DNA of 64,000 nucleotides from Ruegeria sp. SCSIO 43209 (GCF_019904295.1 NZ_CP065361.1:1-64000); one strand, 5' to 3'. Positions 18,255 through 27,940 are shown, counted from the first letter of the stretch. The notes: generated by a model from the letters alone, not told the origin. Translations and numbers: made by a program.

Positions 18255-19415
18255 TTAAGCTGCTGCAGTGCGGATCATATTCCGCGCGATCAGTATTTGC
18301 TGAATCTGGGTTGTCCCCTCGTAGATGCGGAAGAGACGCACATCGCGATAGAAGCGCTCGACCGCATATTCGGCCATGTATCCTGCACCGCCGTGGATTT
18401 GCACTGCGCGATCGGCCACTCGACCTACCATCTCACTGGCAAACATCTTGCAGCAGGCAGCATCAGTCGACACGTTCTGACCAGCGTCCTTGCGGCGTGC
18501 TGTTTCTTCGATCATGCAACGCGCTGCGAAGGCCTCGGCGCGACTGTCAGCCAGCATGGCTTGGATCAGTTGCTTTTCAGCGATGGGTTCACCGAATTGT
18601 TTGCGTTCCATCGCATAGGATAGGCTGTCACGGATCAGCCGTTCGGCGGCGCCCACACAGACGGCAGAAATATGCAGTCGGCCCCGGTCAAGGACTTTCA
18701 TTGCTGTCTTAAAGCCCTTGTTCAGACGGTCCGGCCCGCCGATAATGTTCGCGGCAGGCACGCGGACATTGTCAAGGATGACGTCGCATGTGTGCGAGCC
18801 CTTCTGCCCCATCTTCCTGTCAGGCTGGCCAAGCGTTATGCCTGGCGTCCCTGCCTCGACGAGAAAGGCGCTTACGCCGGCAGAACCTTCCGCCTCTGGA
18901 TTGGTCCGGGCAAAAACCGTGAATAGATCGGCACGCGGTGCATTGGTAATGTAGCGTTTCGTGCCGTTCAGAAGGAAATCGTTACCGTCACGCCGCGCCG
19001 TAGTGCGCAGACTGCCAGCATCCGACCCAGCATCTGGCTCGGTTAGGGCGAAGGATGCGATCATATCTCCGGACGCGAGAGCTGGTAGATACTGCGCCTT
19101 CTGCTCGTCGGTTCCATCGATGATGATTCCCTGAGAGCCGATCCCGTTGTTGGTGCCAACTAGCGACCGGAACGCAGGCGAAGCCTGGCCAAGAACGAAA
19201 GCGGCTTGCACTTCCTCTATCATCGACAAGCCGAGCCCGCCGAAATCTTCCGGGATCGACATGCCGAAAAGGCCCATCATGCGGATTTCATCGACCAGCA
19301 TCGGCGGAATCACATCCTCGTCGGCGACGCGATCCTCGTAAGGGATTAGTCGCTCTTTCACGAAGCGGTCGAGCGCGTCGAGAAACTGGGAAAGGGTATC
19401 TTTATCAAGGGCCAT
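18255..19415 (-). CDS. Acyl-CoA dehydrogenase
   Basis: A 386-residue flavoprotein of the usual family length. FALTEPDAGSDAGSLRTTA is the FAD/substrate signature, QIHGGAGYMAEYAVERFYRD the FAD/ETF region, and the catalytic Glu is in YEGTTQIQ. It would make a 2,3-enoyl-CoA from adipyl-CoA (or another linear acyl-CoA) and pass electrons to EtfAB, whose genes are in the same island. It starts 15 bases after the IclR gene and 18 bases before the alcohol dehydrogenase gene, so the minus-strand genes likely form one operon. Confidence 0.92.
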   Translation of the reverse strand: MALDKDTLSQFLDALDRFVKERLIPYEDRVADEDVIPPMLVDEIRMMGLFGMSIPEDFGGLGLSMIEEVQAAFVLGQASPAFRSLVGTNNGIGSQGIIIDGTDEQKAQYLPALASGDMIASFALTEPDAGSDAGSLRTTARRDGNDFLLNGTKRYITNAPRADLFTVFARTNPEAEGSAGVSAFLVEAGTPGITLGQPDRKMGQKGSHTCDVILDNVRVPAANIIGGPDRLNKGFKTAMKVLDRGRLHISAVCVGAAERLIRDSLSYAMERKQFGEPIAEKQLIQAMLADSRAEAFAARCMIEETARRKDAGQNVSTDAACCKMFASEMVGRVADRAVQIHGGAGYMAEYAVERFYRDVRLFRIYEGTTQIQQILIARNMIRTAAA

Positions 19416-19430
19416 GATGCTCTCTATTGT

Positions 19431-20225
19431 TCAGGGTGCGTGCGCCGCAACGCGGCGGACAAGATCGACAAGGCGGTGCGCGACGTCGCTTTCGATCCAG
19501 TCGCGCGTAAGGGTTTGCGAAGGGCCACCGCAGTTGAAGGCAATAATGGGTGAGCCGTCCTTCGGCACGAAGGGCACCGCTACAGCGTTCACATCACGTT
19601 TCCACTCCGTGAAGGACGTGCAGTAACCGTGCTGTTGGTAGTCTGCGATAGCTGCTTCGATTCCGGGCTGCACATTCGGCCAGTTGTCGCCTTCATGTTC
19701 CTCCACAAGGGCCAGAATTCTGGCCCGCTCATCCGGGTCGTGCGCCGCTATGCAGGCGCGACCAACCGCGGTCGTGGCCAGTTTAATATGGGCACCAACC
19801 TCGATCGCCAGCGTGACGGCATTAGTGCCCTTGCACCGCTCCAGATAGACCATCGATAGCCGGTCACGACTGGCCATGGCCACCGGCATGCCTGTGTAAT
19901 CAGCCAGCTCCTGCATAAAGGGCTTCGCCAGTTGCCGCAGCGGAATCCCTGCAAGGCAGGAGAAACCCAACGAAAGCACTGGAGGGGCCAGTCGATAACG
20001 TGCTGTATCCGGGTCGTAGCTGAGGTATTCCAGCTTGTTCAGTGTATAGGCCAGCCGGGAGACCGTCGATCTGCTCAGGCCAGTGCGCTCGGCCAACTCA
20101 CCGTTCCCCAGAGCCTCCCCTTCCCGCCGAAAGGCCCGCAACAGCTCCAAGCCGCGCGCCAACGCCGTGACAAAATCGCGATCCTGTTTCTCGGCATCCT
20201 TGGTGCGGTCTTTCCTTGGTCTCAC
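19431..20225 (-). CDS. IclR-family transcriptional regulator
   Basis: A 264-residue protein starting at a GTG with a strong GGAGGG ribosome site. It has an N-terminal winged helix (LLRAFRREGEALGNGELAER, TGLSRSTVSRLAYTLNKLEY) and an effector domain (LGFSCLAGIPLRQLAKPFMQ, AVGRACIAAHDPDERARILA). Members such as PcaR/PcaU control beta-ketoadipate and adipate catabolism. It is divergent from the aldehyde dehydrogenase gene, and an imperfect palindrome at 20307-20325 lies between them, so it probably controls both arms. Confidence 0.9.
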   Translation of the reverse strand: MRPRKDRTKDAEKQDRDFVTALARGLELLRAFRREGEALGNGELAERTGLSRSTVSRLAYTLNKLEYLSYDPDTARYRLAPPVLSLGFSCLAGIPLRQLAKPFMQELADYTGMPVAMASRDRLSMVYLERCKGTNAVTLAIEVGAHIKLATTAVGRACIAAHDPDERARILALVEEHEGDNWPNVQPGIEAAIADYQQHGYCTSFTEWKRDVNAVAVPFVPKDGSPIIAFNCGGPSQTLTRDWIESDVAHRLVDLVRRVAAHAP

Positions 20226-20306
20226 GATATCCCTCCTCGGAAAGAATTATGCGTCTTGAAACACACCTAAACGATCGATAACGTCCGAGTCAATACTGCG
20301 GTAAAC

Positions 20307-20325
20307 TTTCCCGCTATGCGGAAAA
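20307..20325. promoter_or_regulatory. Candidate IclR-type operator
   Basis: TTTCCCGC, 3 bases, then GCGGAAAA: an 8+3+8 palindrome with 7 of 8 positions matching, in the divergent region between the iclR-type and aldehyde dehydrogenase genes. Size and GC-centred/AT-edged form suit IclR-family boxes. Assignment to this regulator rests on position. Confidence 0.5.
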
Positions 20326-20396
20326 TTAAGGTCGTCCACCTAGTCCCATTCGTGCCGGATCCTGCGGATGACACAACTAAGCGAGGGCATAATGCC

Positions 20397-21851
20397 ATGA
20401 AAGAAATGAATTATCCGACCATCCAGCACCTCATCGGACGAGACTGGATCGCTTCTCCCACGCCAGAGGATCGTGCAGTCATAAACCCTGCAAACGGGCA
20501 AACTATCGGACAGATTCCGCAGGCTAGCGCCGCAGATCTAGACCATGCGGTTCACTCGGCCGAATCAGCTTTTCGCCGATGGAAAAACAGCTCTCCCATG
20601 GAACGAAGTGCGATTTTGCGGCGGTTTGCCGACCTGCTGCGCCAAAATGACAGACTGATCGCTGGCTGGATCACTCTCGATGAAGGCAAGCCGCTGGCTG
20701 AGGCTTTGGCTGAGGTCCGCGCCTCGGCTGACCACGTTGACTGGCACGCCGAGGAATGTCGGCGCATTTATGGGCGCATCATTCCATCACGCAGCCCGCG
20801 GGTACAGCAGCTTGTCGTGCGCGAACCGATAGGCGTCTGCCTTGCCATCACGCCTTGGAATTTTCCGCTGAGCCAAGCGGTACGCAAGGTCGCGGCGGCG
20901 CTTGCGTCAGGTTGCACGATGATCTTAAAAGCCCCGGCAGAGGCTCCGGCGGGTTGCATGGCAATTGCTCGCTATCTGCTGGATGCAGGATTGCCCGAAG
21001 GCTGTCTGAACCTTGTCTGGGGTAATGCGGCCTTCATTTCGGAAACTCTAATTGCGCGCCCCGAGGTGCGCAAAATCACCTTCACCGGTTCGGTCGAGGT
21101 GGGCAAGCATCTGGCAGAATTGGCTGGCCGCCATATGAAGCGGGCGACGATGGAGCTCGGCGGTCACGCGCCCGTATTGGTGTTCGACGACACCGATGCC
21201 ACGGCCGCGGCGCGCGCCTTGGCGGTCAACAAGCTGCGCAATGCAGGCCAGGTGTGCATCGCCCCAACCCGGTTTTACGTACAACAAGGCATCTACGATC
21301 GATTTCTGTCCGAACTAGTTTCAGCATTTGAGAGCGTAAAGGTGGGCGCTGGTTTAGCCGAAGGCACGCAGATGGGACCATTGTGTCATCGCGGACGCGT
21401 GAATGCGATGGAAAAGCTCGTCGAGGATGCCCGCGAAAACGGCGCACGGGTGTTGACGGGAGGCAAAAGGCTTGGAAATCATGGTAACTTCTATGCCCCG
21501 ACAATCGTCGATACGCCCAACGACGACATTGACTTGATGCGCGAAGAACCCTTCGGCCCGATTGCTGTCGTCTCGTCTTTTCGTGACATAGAGGACGGAC
21601 TGTCGCGGGCCAACGGGCTACCCTTCGGGCTGGCGTCCTATGTCTTTACCAATTCGTTAGAGCGTGCAGATAAAGCAGCTGCGGGTTTGCAGGCAGGTAT
21701 GGTAAGCATCAACCAGTTCGGCCTCGCTCTGCCCGAGACTCCGTTTGGAGGCGTGAGAGACAGCGGCTATGGGACTGAAGGCGGGACGGAAACCTTCGAA
21801 GGCTATCTCATTACCAAATTTATCTCGCGCAATCGCGCGCCAGTGCTGTGA
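20397..21851 (+). CDS. NAD(P)-dependent aldehyde dehydrogenase (succinate-semialdehyde type)
   Basis: A 484-residue ALDH from ATG 20397 (MKEMNYPTIQ), preceded by GAGGG; an upstream in-frame ATG at 20316 lies in the promoter region and is less likely. Catalytic Glu is in TMELGGHAPVLVFDD and Cys in NAGQVCIAPTRFYV; NAD-binding FTGSVEVGKHL precedes them. The length and sequence are of the GabD/6-oxohexanoate dehydrogenase (ChnE) group. It would oxidise 6-oxohexanoate to adipate in the inferred route. Its stop lies 8 bases before the downstream start. Confidence 0.9.
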   Translation: MKEMNYPTIQHLIGRDWIASPTPEDRAVINPANGQTIGQIPQASAADLDHAVHSAESAFRRWKNSSPMERSAILRRFADLLRQNDRLIAGWITLDEGKPLAEALAEVRASADHVDWHAEECRRIYGRIIPSRSPRVQQLVVREPIGVCLAITPWNFPLSQAVRKVAAALASGCTMILKAPAEAPAGCMAIARYLLDAGLPEGCLNLVWGNAAFISETLIARPEVRKITFTGSVEVGKHLAELAGRHMKRATMELGGHAPVLVFDDTDATAAARALAVNKLRNAGQVCIAPTRFYVQQGIYDRFLSELVSAFESVKVGAGLAEGTQMGPLCHRGRVNAMEKLVEDARENGARVLTGGKRLGNHGNFYAPTIVDTPNDDIDLMREEPFGPIAVVSSFRDIEDGLSRANGLPFGLASYVFTNSLERADKAAAGLQAGMVSINQFGLALPETPFGGVRDSGYGTEGGTETFEGYLITKFISRNRAPVL

Positions 21852-21859
21852 GGATGCCC

Positions 21860-23941
21860 ATGCCTGTTGAATTAAGCTTCTCAAATGACGCAGCAATTCT
21901 GACCATAGACAATTCGCCGCTTAACCTAATCAACGCGGAGGTTCGGGCTGGAATACAACACTGTATCTTCAAAGTCCTCGAAACTGGGGCTACCAGGCTG
22001 ATTATCACCGGCACAGGAACGACCTTCGTCGCGGGCGCGGATGCGAAGGAATTCGGTAAGTTGCCTGTTGATCCACAACTAAATGATGTGCTGATGCAAC
22101 TTGCACACCTCCCGATTCCTACTATCGCAGCAATCAACGGGGCTGCGCTTGGTGGGGGACTAGAGATTGCTCTGGCTTGCTGCTATCGCATCGCCTCAAC
22201 TTCTGCCAAACTGGGCTTGCCAGAGGTAAACTTGGGGATCGTGCCTGGCGCAGGGGGAACCCAAAGACTGCCGCGACTTATCGGTATTGAAGCTGCGCTT
22301 GACATGATTGTCACCGGGAAGGCTGTTTCCGCCGAGCAGGCACTGAAAATGGGACTGATCCAGCTGCTAGCCGATGACCCGCTTGGCGCGGCCATAGCTC
22401 TCGATGACGATGTACTTGAGGCGGCACAGGCACCCGACAATCTTCCTTCACCAAAGCCAAACCACGTCGCAGCGGAAGTCGCCCGAGCGCATGTAGCGCG
22501 GCGTATGCCTGGCCAGAATGCCCCGCAGGTTGCGGTGAACCTAGTCGCGACCAGTGCGACGACGCCGCTGCACGACGCACTAGCCAGCGAGCGCTCTGCG
22601 TTTTTGGACCTTCGTACCTCGGATCAGGCGCGGGCCCTTAGGCACGTTTTCTTCACCGAGCGTACCGCAACCAACAAGGGGCGCGCCTACCCCCGACCTT
22701 CCCGAGATGCTGAAACCGCCATCGTGGTCGGTGGTGGCAATATGGGCGCAGCTATTGCGTACACGCTGGCGACCGCAGGGATCTCGGTGACTGTCGTCGA
22801 ACGTAGTGCCTCGTCCGCCGAGTGGGCCAGTAAAAACCTGCAAAAGCTGATTGATCAGGGTATCAGTCGCGGTATTCTGTCCGTCGATGCGGCAAAGACG
22901 GTTGAAGACCGGCTGGTTACGGTCTCAGGCTATGACGCTCTGCCACCAACCGATCTAGCAATCGAGGCGGCCTTCGAGGATTTTGCGGTTAAGACCGCGA
23001 TCCTGACCGAACTCGAAGGCGCACTGCCACCCGAGACCATCATTGCCACAAACACATCCTATCTCGATGTAAATCGGCTCTCTGATGGGTTGAAACACCC
23101 GGCACGCTTTGTAGGGATGCATTTCTTCAGTCCTGCGCATATTATGAAACTTCTGGAAGTCGTCAGGAGCGACCGAACGTCAGACGGAACATTAGGTGCA
23201 GCACTTGTGCTGGCGCACAGGCTTGGTAAAATCCCGGTACTGTCTGGTGTTTGCGATGGCTTCATCGGAAACCGAATTTTGTCGAGCTACCGTCGCGCCG
23301 CTAATCGCCTTCTGGTGGAGGGGGCTAATGTCGACGAGATCGACGCGGCTATGCGCGGATTCGGTATGGCGATGGGTCCATATGCTGCACAGGACATGTC
23401 GGGGCTGGACATCGCCTACGCGAATATCCGTCGCAAGGCAGTTGCCGAAGGGAACTGCTGTGGTCACGTGCCCTTGGTCGAGCGGCTGGTCGAAAAGCAC
23501 AAACGCCTAGGACGCAAATCGGGCGCCGGATGGTACGACTATGGGCCAGACGGCAAACCCTCACATTCGGAGCTGGTCGCTAGCGAAATACTCCGTGTCT
23601 CAGAAGAAATGAACTTCACTCGCCGCGAGTTCTCAGCTGACGAAATCGTAGAAAGGCTCTTGCTCACAATGGTGGCGGAAGCCTGCGATATCCTTGACGA
23701 AGGCGTAGCAGAAAAACCGCAAGACATCGACCTAGTAATGATTCACGGCTACGGATTTCCCCGCTGGCGGGGAGGCCTGATGCACCACGCCAAAAATATC
23801 GGCAAGGATCGGTTGACCGCGCTCTTCAGCGCGCATGTCAAAGAGGATCCTTGCGGCTGGAGGGTGCCTCGTTATTTAGAAAGAGTTTTCGCGACCGGGG
23901 AGGAACATGTCAGCATGTTTCCCACGATCACCGGCAGATAA
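21860..23941 (+). CDS. Bifunctional enoyl-CoA hydratase / 3-hydroxyacyl-CoA dehydrogenase
   Basis: A 693-residue FadB/FadJ-like protein. The start at ATG 21860 fits the ribosome site GAGG at 21850; 21854 is a possible alternative. The N-terminal crotonase domain has the two catalytic glutamates in LGGGLEIALA and GLPEVNLGIVPGAGGTQ. The dehydrogenase part has the Rossmann motif VVGGGNMGAAIAYTLATAG and catalytic His in HFFSPAHIMKLLEVV. It would hydrate 2,3-didehydroadipyl-CoA and oxidise the product to 3-oxoadipyl-CoA. It follows the ALDH gene in the same operon and is intact. Confidence 0.92.
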   Translation: MPVELSFSNDAAILTIDNSPLNLINAEVRAGIQHCIFKVLETGATRLIITGTGTTFVAGADAKEFGKLPVDPQLNDVLMQLAHLPIPTIAAINGAALGGGLEIALACCYRIASTSAKLGLPEVNLGIVPGAGGTQRLPRLIGIEAALDMIVTGKAVSAEQALKMGLIQLLADDPLGAAIALDDDVLEAAQAPDNLPSPKPNHVAAEVARAHVARRMPGQNAPQVAVNLVATSATTPLHDALASERSAFLDLRTSDQARALRHVFFTERTATNKGRAYPRPSRDAETAIVVGGGNMGAAIAYTLATAGISVTVVERSASSAEWASKNLQKLIDQGISRGILSVDAAKTVEDRLVTVSGYDALPPTDLAIEAAFEDFAVKTAILTELEGALPPETIIATNTSYLDVNRLSDGLKHPARFVGMHFFSPAHIMKLLEVVRSDRTSDGTLGAALVLAHRLGKIPVLSGVCDGFIGNRILSSYRRAANRLLVEGANVDEIDAAMRGFGMAMGPYAAQDMSGLDIAYANIRRKAVAEGNCCGHVPLVERLVEKHKRLGRKSGAGWYDYGPDGKPSHSELVASEILRVSEEMNFTRREFSADEIVERLLLTMVAEACDILDEGVAEKPQDIDLVMIHGYGFPRWRGGLMHHAKNIGKDRLTALFSAHVKEDPCGWRVPRYLERVFATGEEHVSMFPTITGR

Positions 23942-23962
23942 GTTGTCTTTCTGTGGTAGAGG

Positions 23963-25009
23963 GAGTCTGTTTTGCAAATGGGGTGATGGCCGTGGTTGCC
24001 CTTTCCCCGGATAAACTTATCCCACAGCTTCCGTAACGGGTATGCCGAGTGCAGTGTATCCGTTCAGGACGGCGATGCGGACTGGGAGTGCCGCGACCTG
24101 ACGGTCAAAGTCCCGCGCTATAAGGCGATGCCCCAGCGACATGACACAGTTCATTTTCGTCTCGACACTGCTTCGGCGGTGGTATCCGCTCCATCGTCGC
24201 CAGAGCGCGCGAGCCAGGCACTTCGCCGCGCGCAGGGCCTCGTTTCGCGCCACGGCTCCGGCGGTGATGGTCTTCCATGGCTTTGCGTTCTTGCGTGGCG
24301 GGATAACGGCGTGGGCACCACGGTCAGCAATTGCGTCGTGGCATTTCCGTGTGTCGTAGGCACCGTCAGCCATGACACTGCCGATCTACTGGTCCGCCGG
24401 GATCTGGTTGAGGAGGTCGGGTAAAACCCATGCATCGCCGATGTGGCTCCCTGTGACCTCGTCACTGCGCGAACCTCCAGTGTTTCCTCGTCAACCCCGA
24501 GATGGATCTCGGTCCAGACGCGCCGTTTGGGTCCACCATGCTTGCGGGCGTGCCACTCGCCTTCGCCCGCGACTTTGATACGCGTGCTGACAGCAGGTGC
24601 AGCGGCCCCTTGGAGCCGCGATTCGAGATGTTCACGGCCAGGGTCTTCTGACGCCGGGACAGGGTGCTGAAGTCGGGCACAGTCCGGACGAGACCAACCA
24701 GCTGCAGCAGGCTCTAGACGAACCCAGTCGTCTACCGGAGCGCCATGCCGAATAACACCTTCATGGAAAGGCAGGTCTGGCTGGAGGCATCGCTGTAGGT
24801 CTGCTGCCGGCCACGACTGCCTATCGGCGCGGCCTCCCAGCTCATTTCGGGGTCGAACCAGATTGCCAGAGCGCCCCGGCGCTTGAGCGCTTCATTGTAG
24901 GCTCGCAAGTTCCTGGTGTTGTAGGTCGGGGGTGCAGTCTGCTCATGCACCCCGGCTACCAAGCCGGGTTCATAAGATGGATCCCGCACGGAATTTGTTC
25001 AACAGAGCC
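23963..25009 (-). mobile_element. Degenerate IS5-family insertion sequence
   Basis: An element of about 1.05 kb. The right end reads GAATTTGTTCAACAGAGCC (24991-25009), and the left end GGAGTCTGTTTTGCAAAT (from about 23962) is its imperfect inverse. It carries only a broken transposase. It separates the aldehyde dehydrogenase-fadB operon from the hydrolase-monooxygenase genes. Ends are approximate. Confidence 0.65.
24017..24989 (-). pseudogene. IS5-family transposase, frameshifted remnant
   Basis: Three separate frames can be strung together as one IS5-type transposase. The N-terminal segment (YNTRNLRAYNEALKRRGALA, IWFDPEMSWEAAPIGSRGRQ) is at 24732-24989. The middle (VPDFSTLSRRQKTLAVNI-like) is near 24600-24690. 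The C-terminal part (VTADGAYDTRKCHDAIADRG-like, VIPPRKNAKPWK) is at 24017-24373. At least two frame changes and substitutions in the conserved end show it is inactive. Unlike the transfer genes, this copy carries substitutions as well as indels and looks genuinely old. Confidence 0.8.
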
Positions 25010-25202
25010 TAGTAGCAGGCATATCTGCCTCACGACAGGCTGAGCAAGATCATACAATTTCCAAAGCAGGTATGTTCAATACACGGTGCATTCTTCGCCC
25101 TTACTCTGAGATCATTGGCGTACGCCTCAGACCGTTTGACGCCTCCGAGATTGGCGACGTCAGGTGGTGGCTTTGCCAAATGTTACTCTTGGGAGGATAA
25201 AT

Positions 25203-26105
25203 ATGGAAATCAGTAGAGAAGCGGATACGCTGCGGGCGCTTTATCAGAATTGGACCGATCAGATGGTCGAGAACCCAGACCTGACGATCGCGAACTTGCG
25301 CAGCATGTTCGATGAATGGGGGCAGCCTGCTCTAGAGCCGGAAAACGTTAGCTACAAAAGCGATCATATCGGAGGAGTCGAGGCTATCTGGGCACTGCCT
25401 GTCGGGGCCGATACCTCGCGTGTAATTGTTTACACTCATGGTGGCGGCTTTGCCGTCGGCTCAGCCGATAGTCATCGGAAAATGGCAGGGCACCTCGCTA
25501 AGGTGCTTGGGGTTACGTCGGTGATCCTGCACTATCGACGCGCACCCGAGCACCCATTTCCGGCGCAGATCGAAGATGCGGTAGCCGCGTACACAGCATT
25601 GCTGGATAAGGGCTTCAAGGCAAGAAATATTCTGACCGCTGGCGACAGTGCTGGCGGCAATCTTGCCATCGCCAGCGTGCTGAAATTTCGCGAACTTGGG
25701 CTGCCACTGCCCGGAGCGGTCATCGCATATTCGCCCTGGCTAGACATGGCGATGCGCGGGGAAACACTGGAAACCAACGCGGAAACCGATGCGCTAGTCG
25801 GGAAACCGATTCTCGAAGCGATGGCGGGAATGTTCCTCGGTGAAGGCACTGATCAGCTAAATCCGTTGGCCAACCCTCTGGAGAACGATTTCACCGGTTA
25901 CCCGCCGCTTTATATCAATGCCGGAGGGGCTGAGACGCTTAGGAGCGATGCCGAGCGGTTGCACGAAAAGGCCAAGGCACAGGGCGTAAATGTGACCCTG
26001 TCTATCGTCGAAGGCATGCAGCATGTCTTTCCCGCGCTTTCGGGACGCGCGCCCGAGGCGAACGAGGAACTTGGTCGCATCGCCGCATGGTATCAGGCCC
26101 TCTGA
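25203..26105 (+). CDS. Alpha/beta hydrolase (HSL type), probable lactone hydrolase
   Basis: A 300-residue hydrolase starting at MEISREADTLRALY after a GGGAGG ribosome site. The oxyanion motif is YTHGGGFAVGSADSHR and the nucleophile is in AGDSAGGNLAIA; an Asp in TLRSDAERLHEKA and His in GMQHVFPAL complete the triad. Family and size match ChnC-type caprolactone hydrolases, which open the lactone made by the Baeyer-Villiger enzyme. The monooxygenase gene follows 125 bases downstream, supporting this role; a general esterase cannot be excluded. Confidence 0.85.
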   Translation: MEISREADTLRALYQNWTDQMVENPDLTIANLRSMFDEWGQPALEPENVSYKSDHIGGVEAIWALPVGADTSRVIVYTHGGGFAVGSADSHRKMAGHLAKVLGVTSVILHYRRAPEHPFPAQIEDAVAAYTALLDKGFKARNILTAGDSAGGNLAIASVLKFRELGLPLPGAVIAYSPWLDMAMRGETLETNAETDALVGKPILEAMAGMFLGEGTDQLNPLANPLENDFTGYPPLYINAGGAETLRSDAERLHEKAKAQGVNVTLSIVEGMQHVFPALSGRAPEANEELGRIAAWYQAL

Positions 26106-26113
26106 CACCTGTA

Positions 26114-26151
26114 CTCGCACTGCATTGCGGTGCGGTGCGGTGCGGTGCGAG
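26114..26151. repeat. Pentanucleotide tandem repeat inside a hairpin
   Basis: Four copies of TGCGG (26126-26145) plus TGCGA lie in the leader of the monooxygenase gene. The outer arms CTCGCAC (26114-26120) and GTGCGAG (26145-26151) are exact inverted repeats. Change in copy number would alter the loop without touching coding sequence. Confidence 0.65.
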
Positions 26152-26230
26152 AGAAACCCCTACGACACATTCATCTGCCATCTCACCCGCAAACTGCGGG
26201 GCGGAGCAGTCTTACTCTGGGAGGAGTGAC

Positions 26231-27868
26231 ATGAACATTCAGACTGAGATTACTAAAACATCCGGAGCGGATTACGACGCAGTCGTCATTGGCGCGGGCT
26301 TCGGCGGGCTTTACGCCGTCCACAAACTTCGCAACGAGCAGGGACTGAACGTCCGGGGCTATGACAGCGCCAGTGACGTTGGCGGCACCTGGTGGTGGAA
26401 CCGATATCCCGGTGCGCTGTCGGACACGGAAAGCTATGTCTACCGCTATTCTTTTGACAAAGAGTTGCTTCAAAAAGGCCGCTGGAAAACGCGGTATCTG
26501 ACCCAGCCCGAGATCCTCGAATACATGAACGAGGTGGCGGATCATCTCGATCTCCGACGCAGCTACAAGTTCGACACCAAGGTGGACGGCGCGCACTATA
26601 ATGAAAAAACCGGTCTCTGGAACGTGATCACTGATAGTGGTGAGACAGTTACCGCCAAATACCTTGTCACTGGCCTCGGTCTCTTGTCCGCAACGAATGT
26701 TCCAAAATTCAAGGGCATCGATGATTTCAAAGGCCGTATCTTACACACAGGTGCCTGGCCCGACGGCGTGGACTTGAGCAACAAACGCGTGGGCATTATT
26801 GGCACTGGCTCGACCGGTGTGCAGGTTATTACAGCAACGGCACCAGTTGCAAAACACCTGACTGTTTTTCAGCGCTCTGCACAATATGTCGTGCCGATTG
26901 GGAACACCCCGCAAGACGATGCTACCATCGCAGAGCAAAAGGCAAACTACGATAGTATCTGGAATCAAGTGAAGAATTCTGTTGTGGCCTTCGGCTTCGA
27001 AGAAAGCGTCAAGCCCGCCGAAACCGCCTCCCCCGAAGAACGGGAGCGGGTCTTCGAAGCCGCCTGGCAGCGCGGCGGTGGTTTCTATTTCATGTTTGGC
27101 ACCTTTTGCGATATTGCGACCAGCCAAGTGGCCAATGATGCGGCCGCTGACTTCATCAAGGGCAAAATCAAGAAAATCGTGAAGGACCCCAAGGTCGCAG
27201 AGAAACTGACGCCGAAGGACCTTTACGCCAAGCGCCCGCTTTGCGGAAACAACTATTACGAGGTCTACAACCGAGACAACGTGACCCTCGCCGACGTTAA
27301 GGCCGATCCGATCGCAGAGTTCACTCCGAACGGCATACGTCTCGAAAGCGGCGAGGAGCATGAGCTTGACATCGTAATCTTTGCCACTGGCTTCGATGCG
27401 GTCGACGGCAATTACGTCAAAATGGACCTCCGCGGACGCGGAGGCGTGACCATGCGCGACACTTGGAAGGAAGGCCCGCTCGGTTACCTCGGCATGATGG
27501 AGGTCGACTTCCCGAACTTCTTCATGATCCTTGGCCCTAATGGCCCCTTCACCAACCTGCCCCCCAGCATTGAGACGCAAGTCGAATGGATCGCTGACAC
27601 GATTTGCACGGTGGAAGAAGAGGGGGTTCGAAATGTGGAGCCAACCGTGGAAGCGCGCGATGCTTGGGTTCGCACCTGTCGTGAAATCGCCGACATGACA
27701 CTCTTCCCCAAAGCTGAAAGCTGGATCTTCGGCGCAAATATCCCCGGAAAGAAGAATGCAGTAATGTTCTACATGGCCGGGATTGGCAATTACCGAAATG
27801 CCATTAATGCAGTGAAGGAGGAAGGTTATACATCCCTGATCCGCAACCGCACTGCCGAGAAGGTGTAA
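26231..27868 (+). CDS. chnB: Cyclohexanone monooxygenase-type Baeyer-Villiger monooxygenase
   Basis: A 545-residue type I BVMO starting at MNIQTEITKT after GGGAGGAGTGAC. FAD motif VVIGAGFGGLYAVHKLR, the BVMO fingerprint FKGRILHTGAWP (FxGxxxHxxxWP), and NADPH motif VGIIGTGSTGVQVI are all present. Long stretches resemble Acinetobacter cyclohexanone monooxygenase as I recall it: TVFQRSAQYVVPIGN, FATGFDAVDGNYVKMDL, ILGPNGPFTNLPPSIETQVE and SWIFGANIPGKKN; length is also the same. It inserts oxygen into a cyclic ketone, using NADPH and O2, to give a lactone such as epsilon-caprolactone. Ring-size preference cannot be read from sequence. Confidence 0.9.
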   Translation: MNIQTEITKTSGADYDAVVIGAGFGGLYAVHKLRNEQGLNVRGYDSASDVGGTWWWNRYPGALSDTESYVYRYSFDKELLQKGRWKTRYLTQPEILEYMNEVADHLDLRRSYKFDTKVDGAHYNEKTGLWNVITDSGETVTAKYLVTGLGLLSATNVPKFKGIDDFKGRILHTGAWPDGVDLSNKRVGIIGTGSTGVQVITATAPVAKHLTVFQRSAQYVVPIGNTPQDDATIAEQKANYDSIWNQVKNSVVAFGFEESVKPAETASPEERERVFEAAWQRGGGFYFMFGTFCDIATSQVANDAAADFIKGKIKKIVKDPKVAEKLTPKDLYAKRPLCGNNYYEVYNRDNVTLADVKADPIAEFTPNGIRLESGEEHELDIVIFATGFDAVDGNYVKMDLRGRGGVTMRDTWKEGPLGYLGMMEVDFPNFFMILGPNGPFTNLPPSIETQVEWIADTICTVEEEGVRNVEPTVEARDAWVRTCREIADMTLFPKAESWIFGANIPGKKNAVMFYMAGIGNYRNAINAVKEEGYTSLIRNRTAEKV

Positions 27869-27940
27869 AGAATTCCGCCGGGCATCAAGAATCCCCGGCG
27901 GAACCAATTAAATTTGTTCATGAAAACTAGGGAGAGAGAT

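Noticed and set aside
26741..27907. 388-residue minus-strand open frame
   Set aside because: Antisense of the Baeyer-Villiger monooxygenase, whose motifs and ribosome site are unambiguous.
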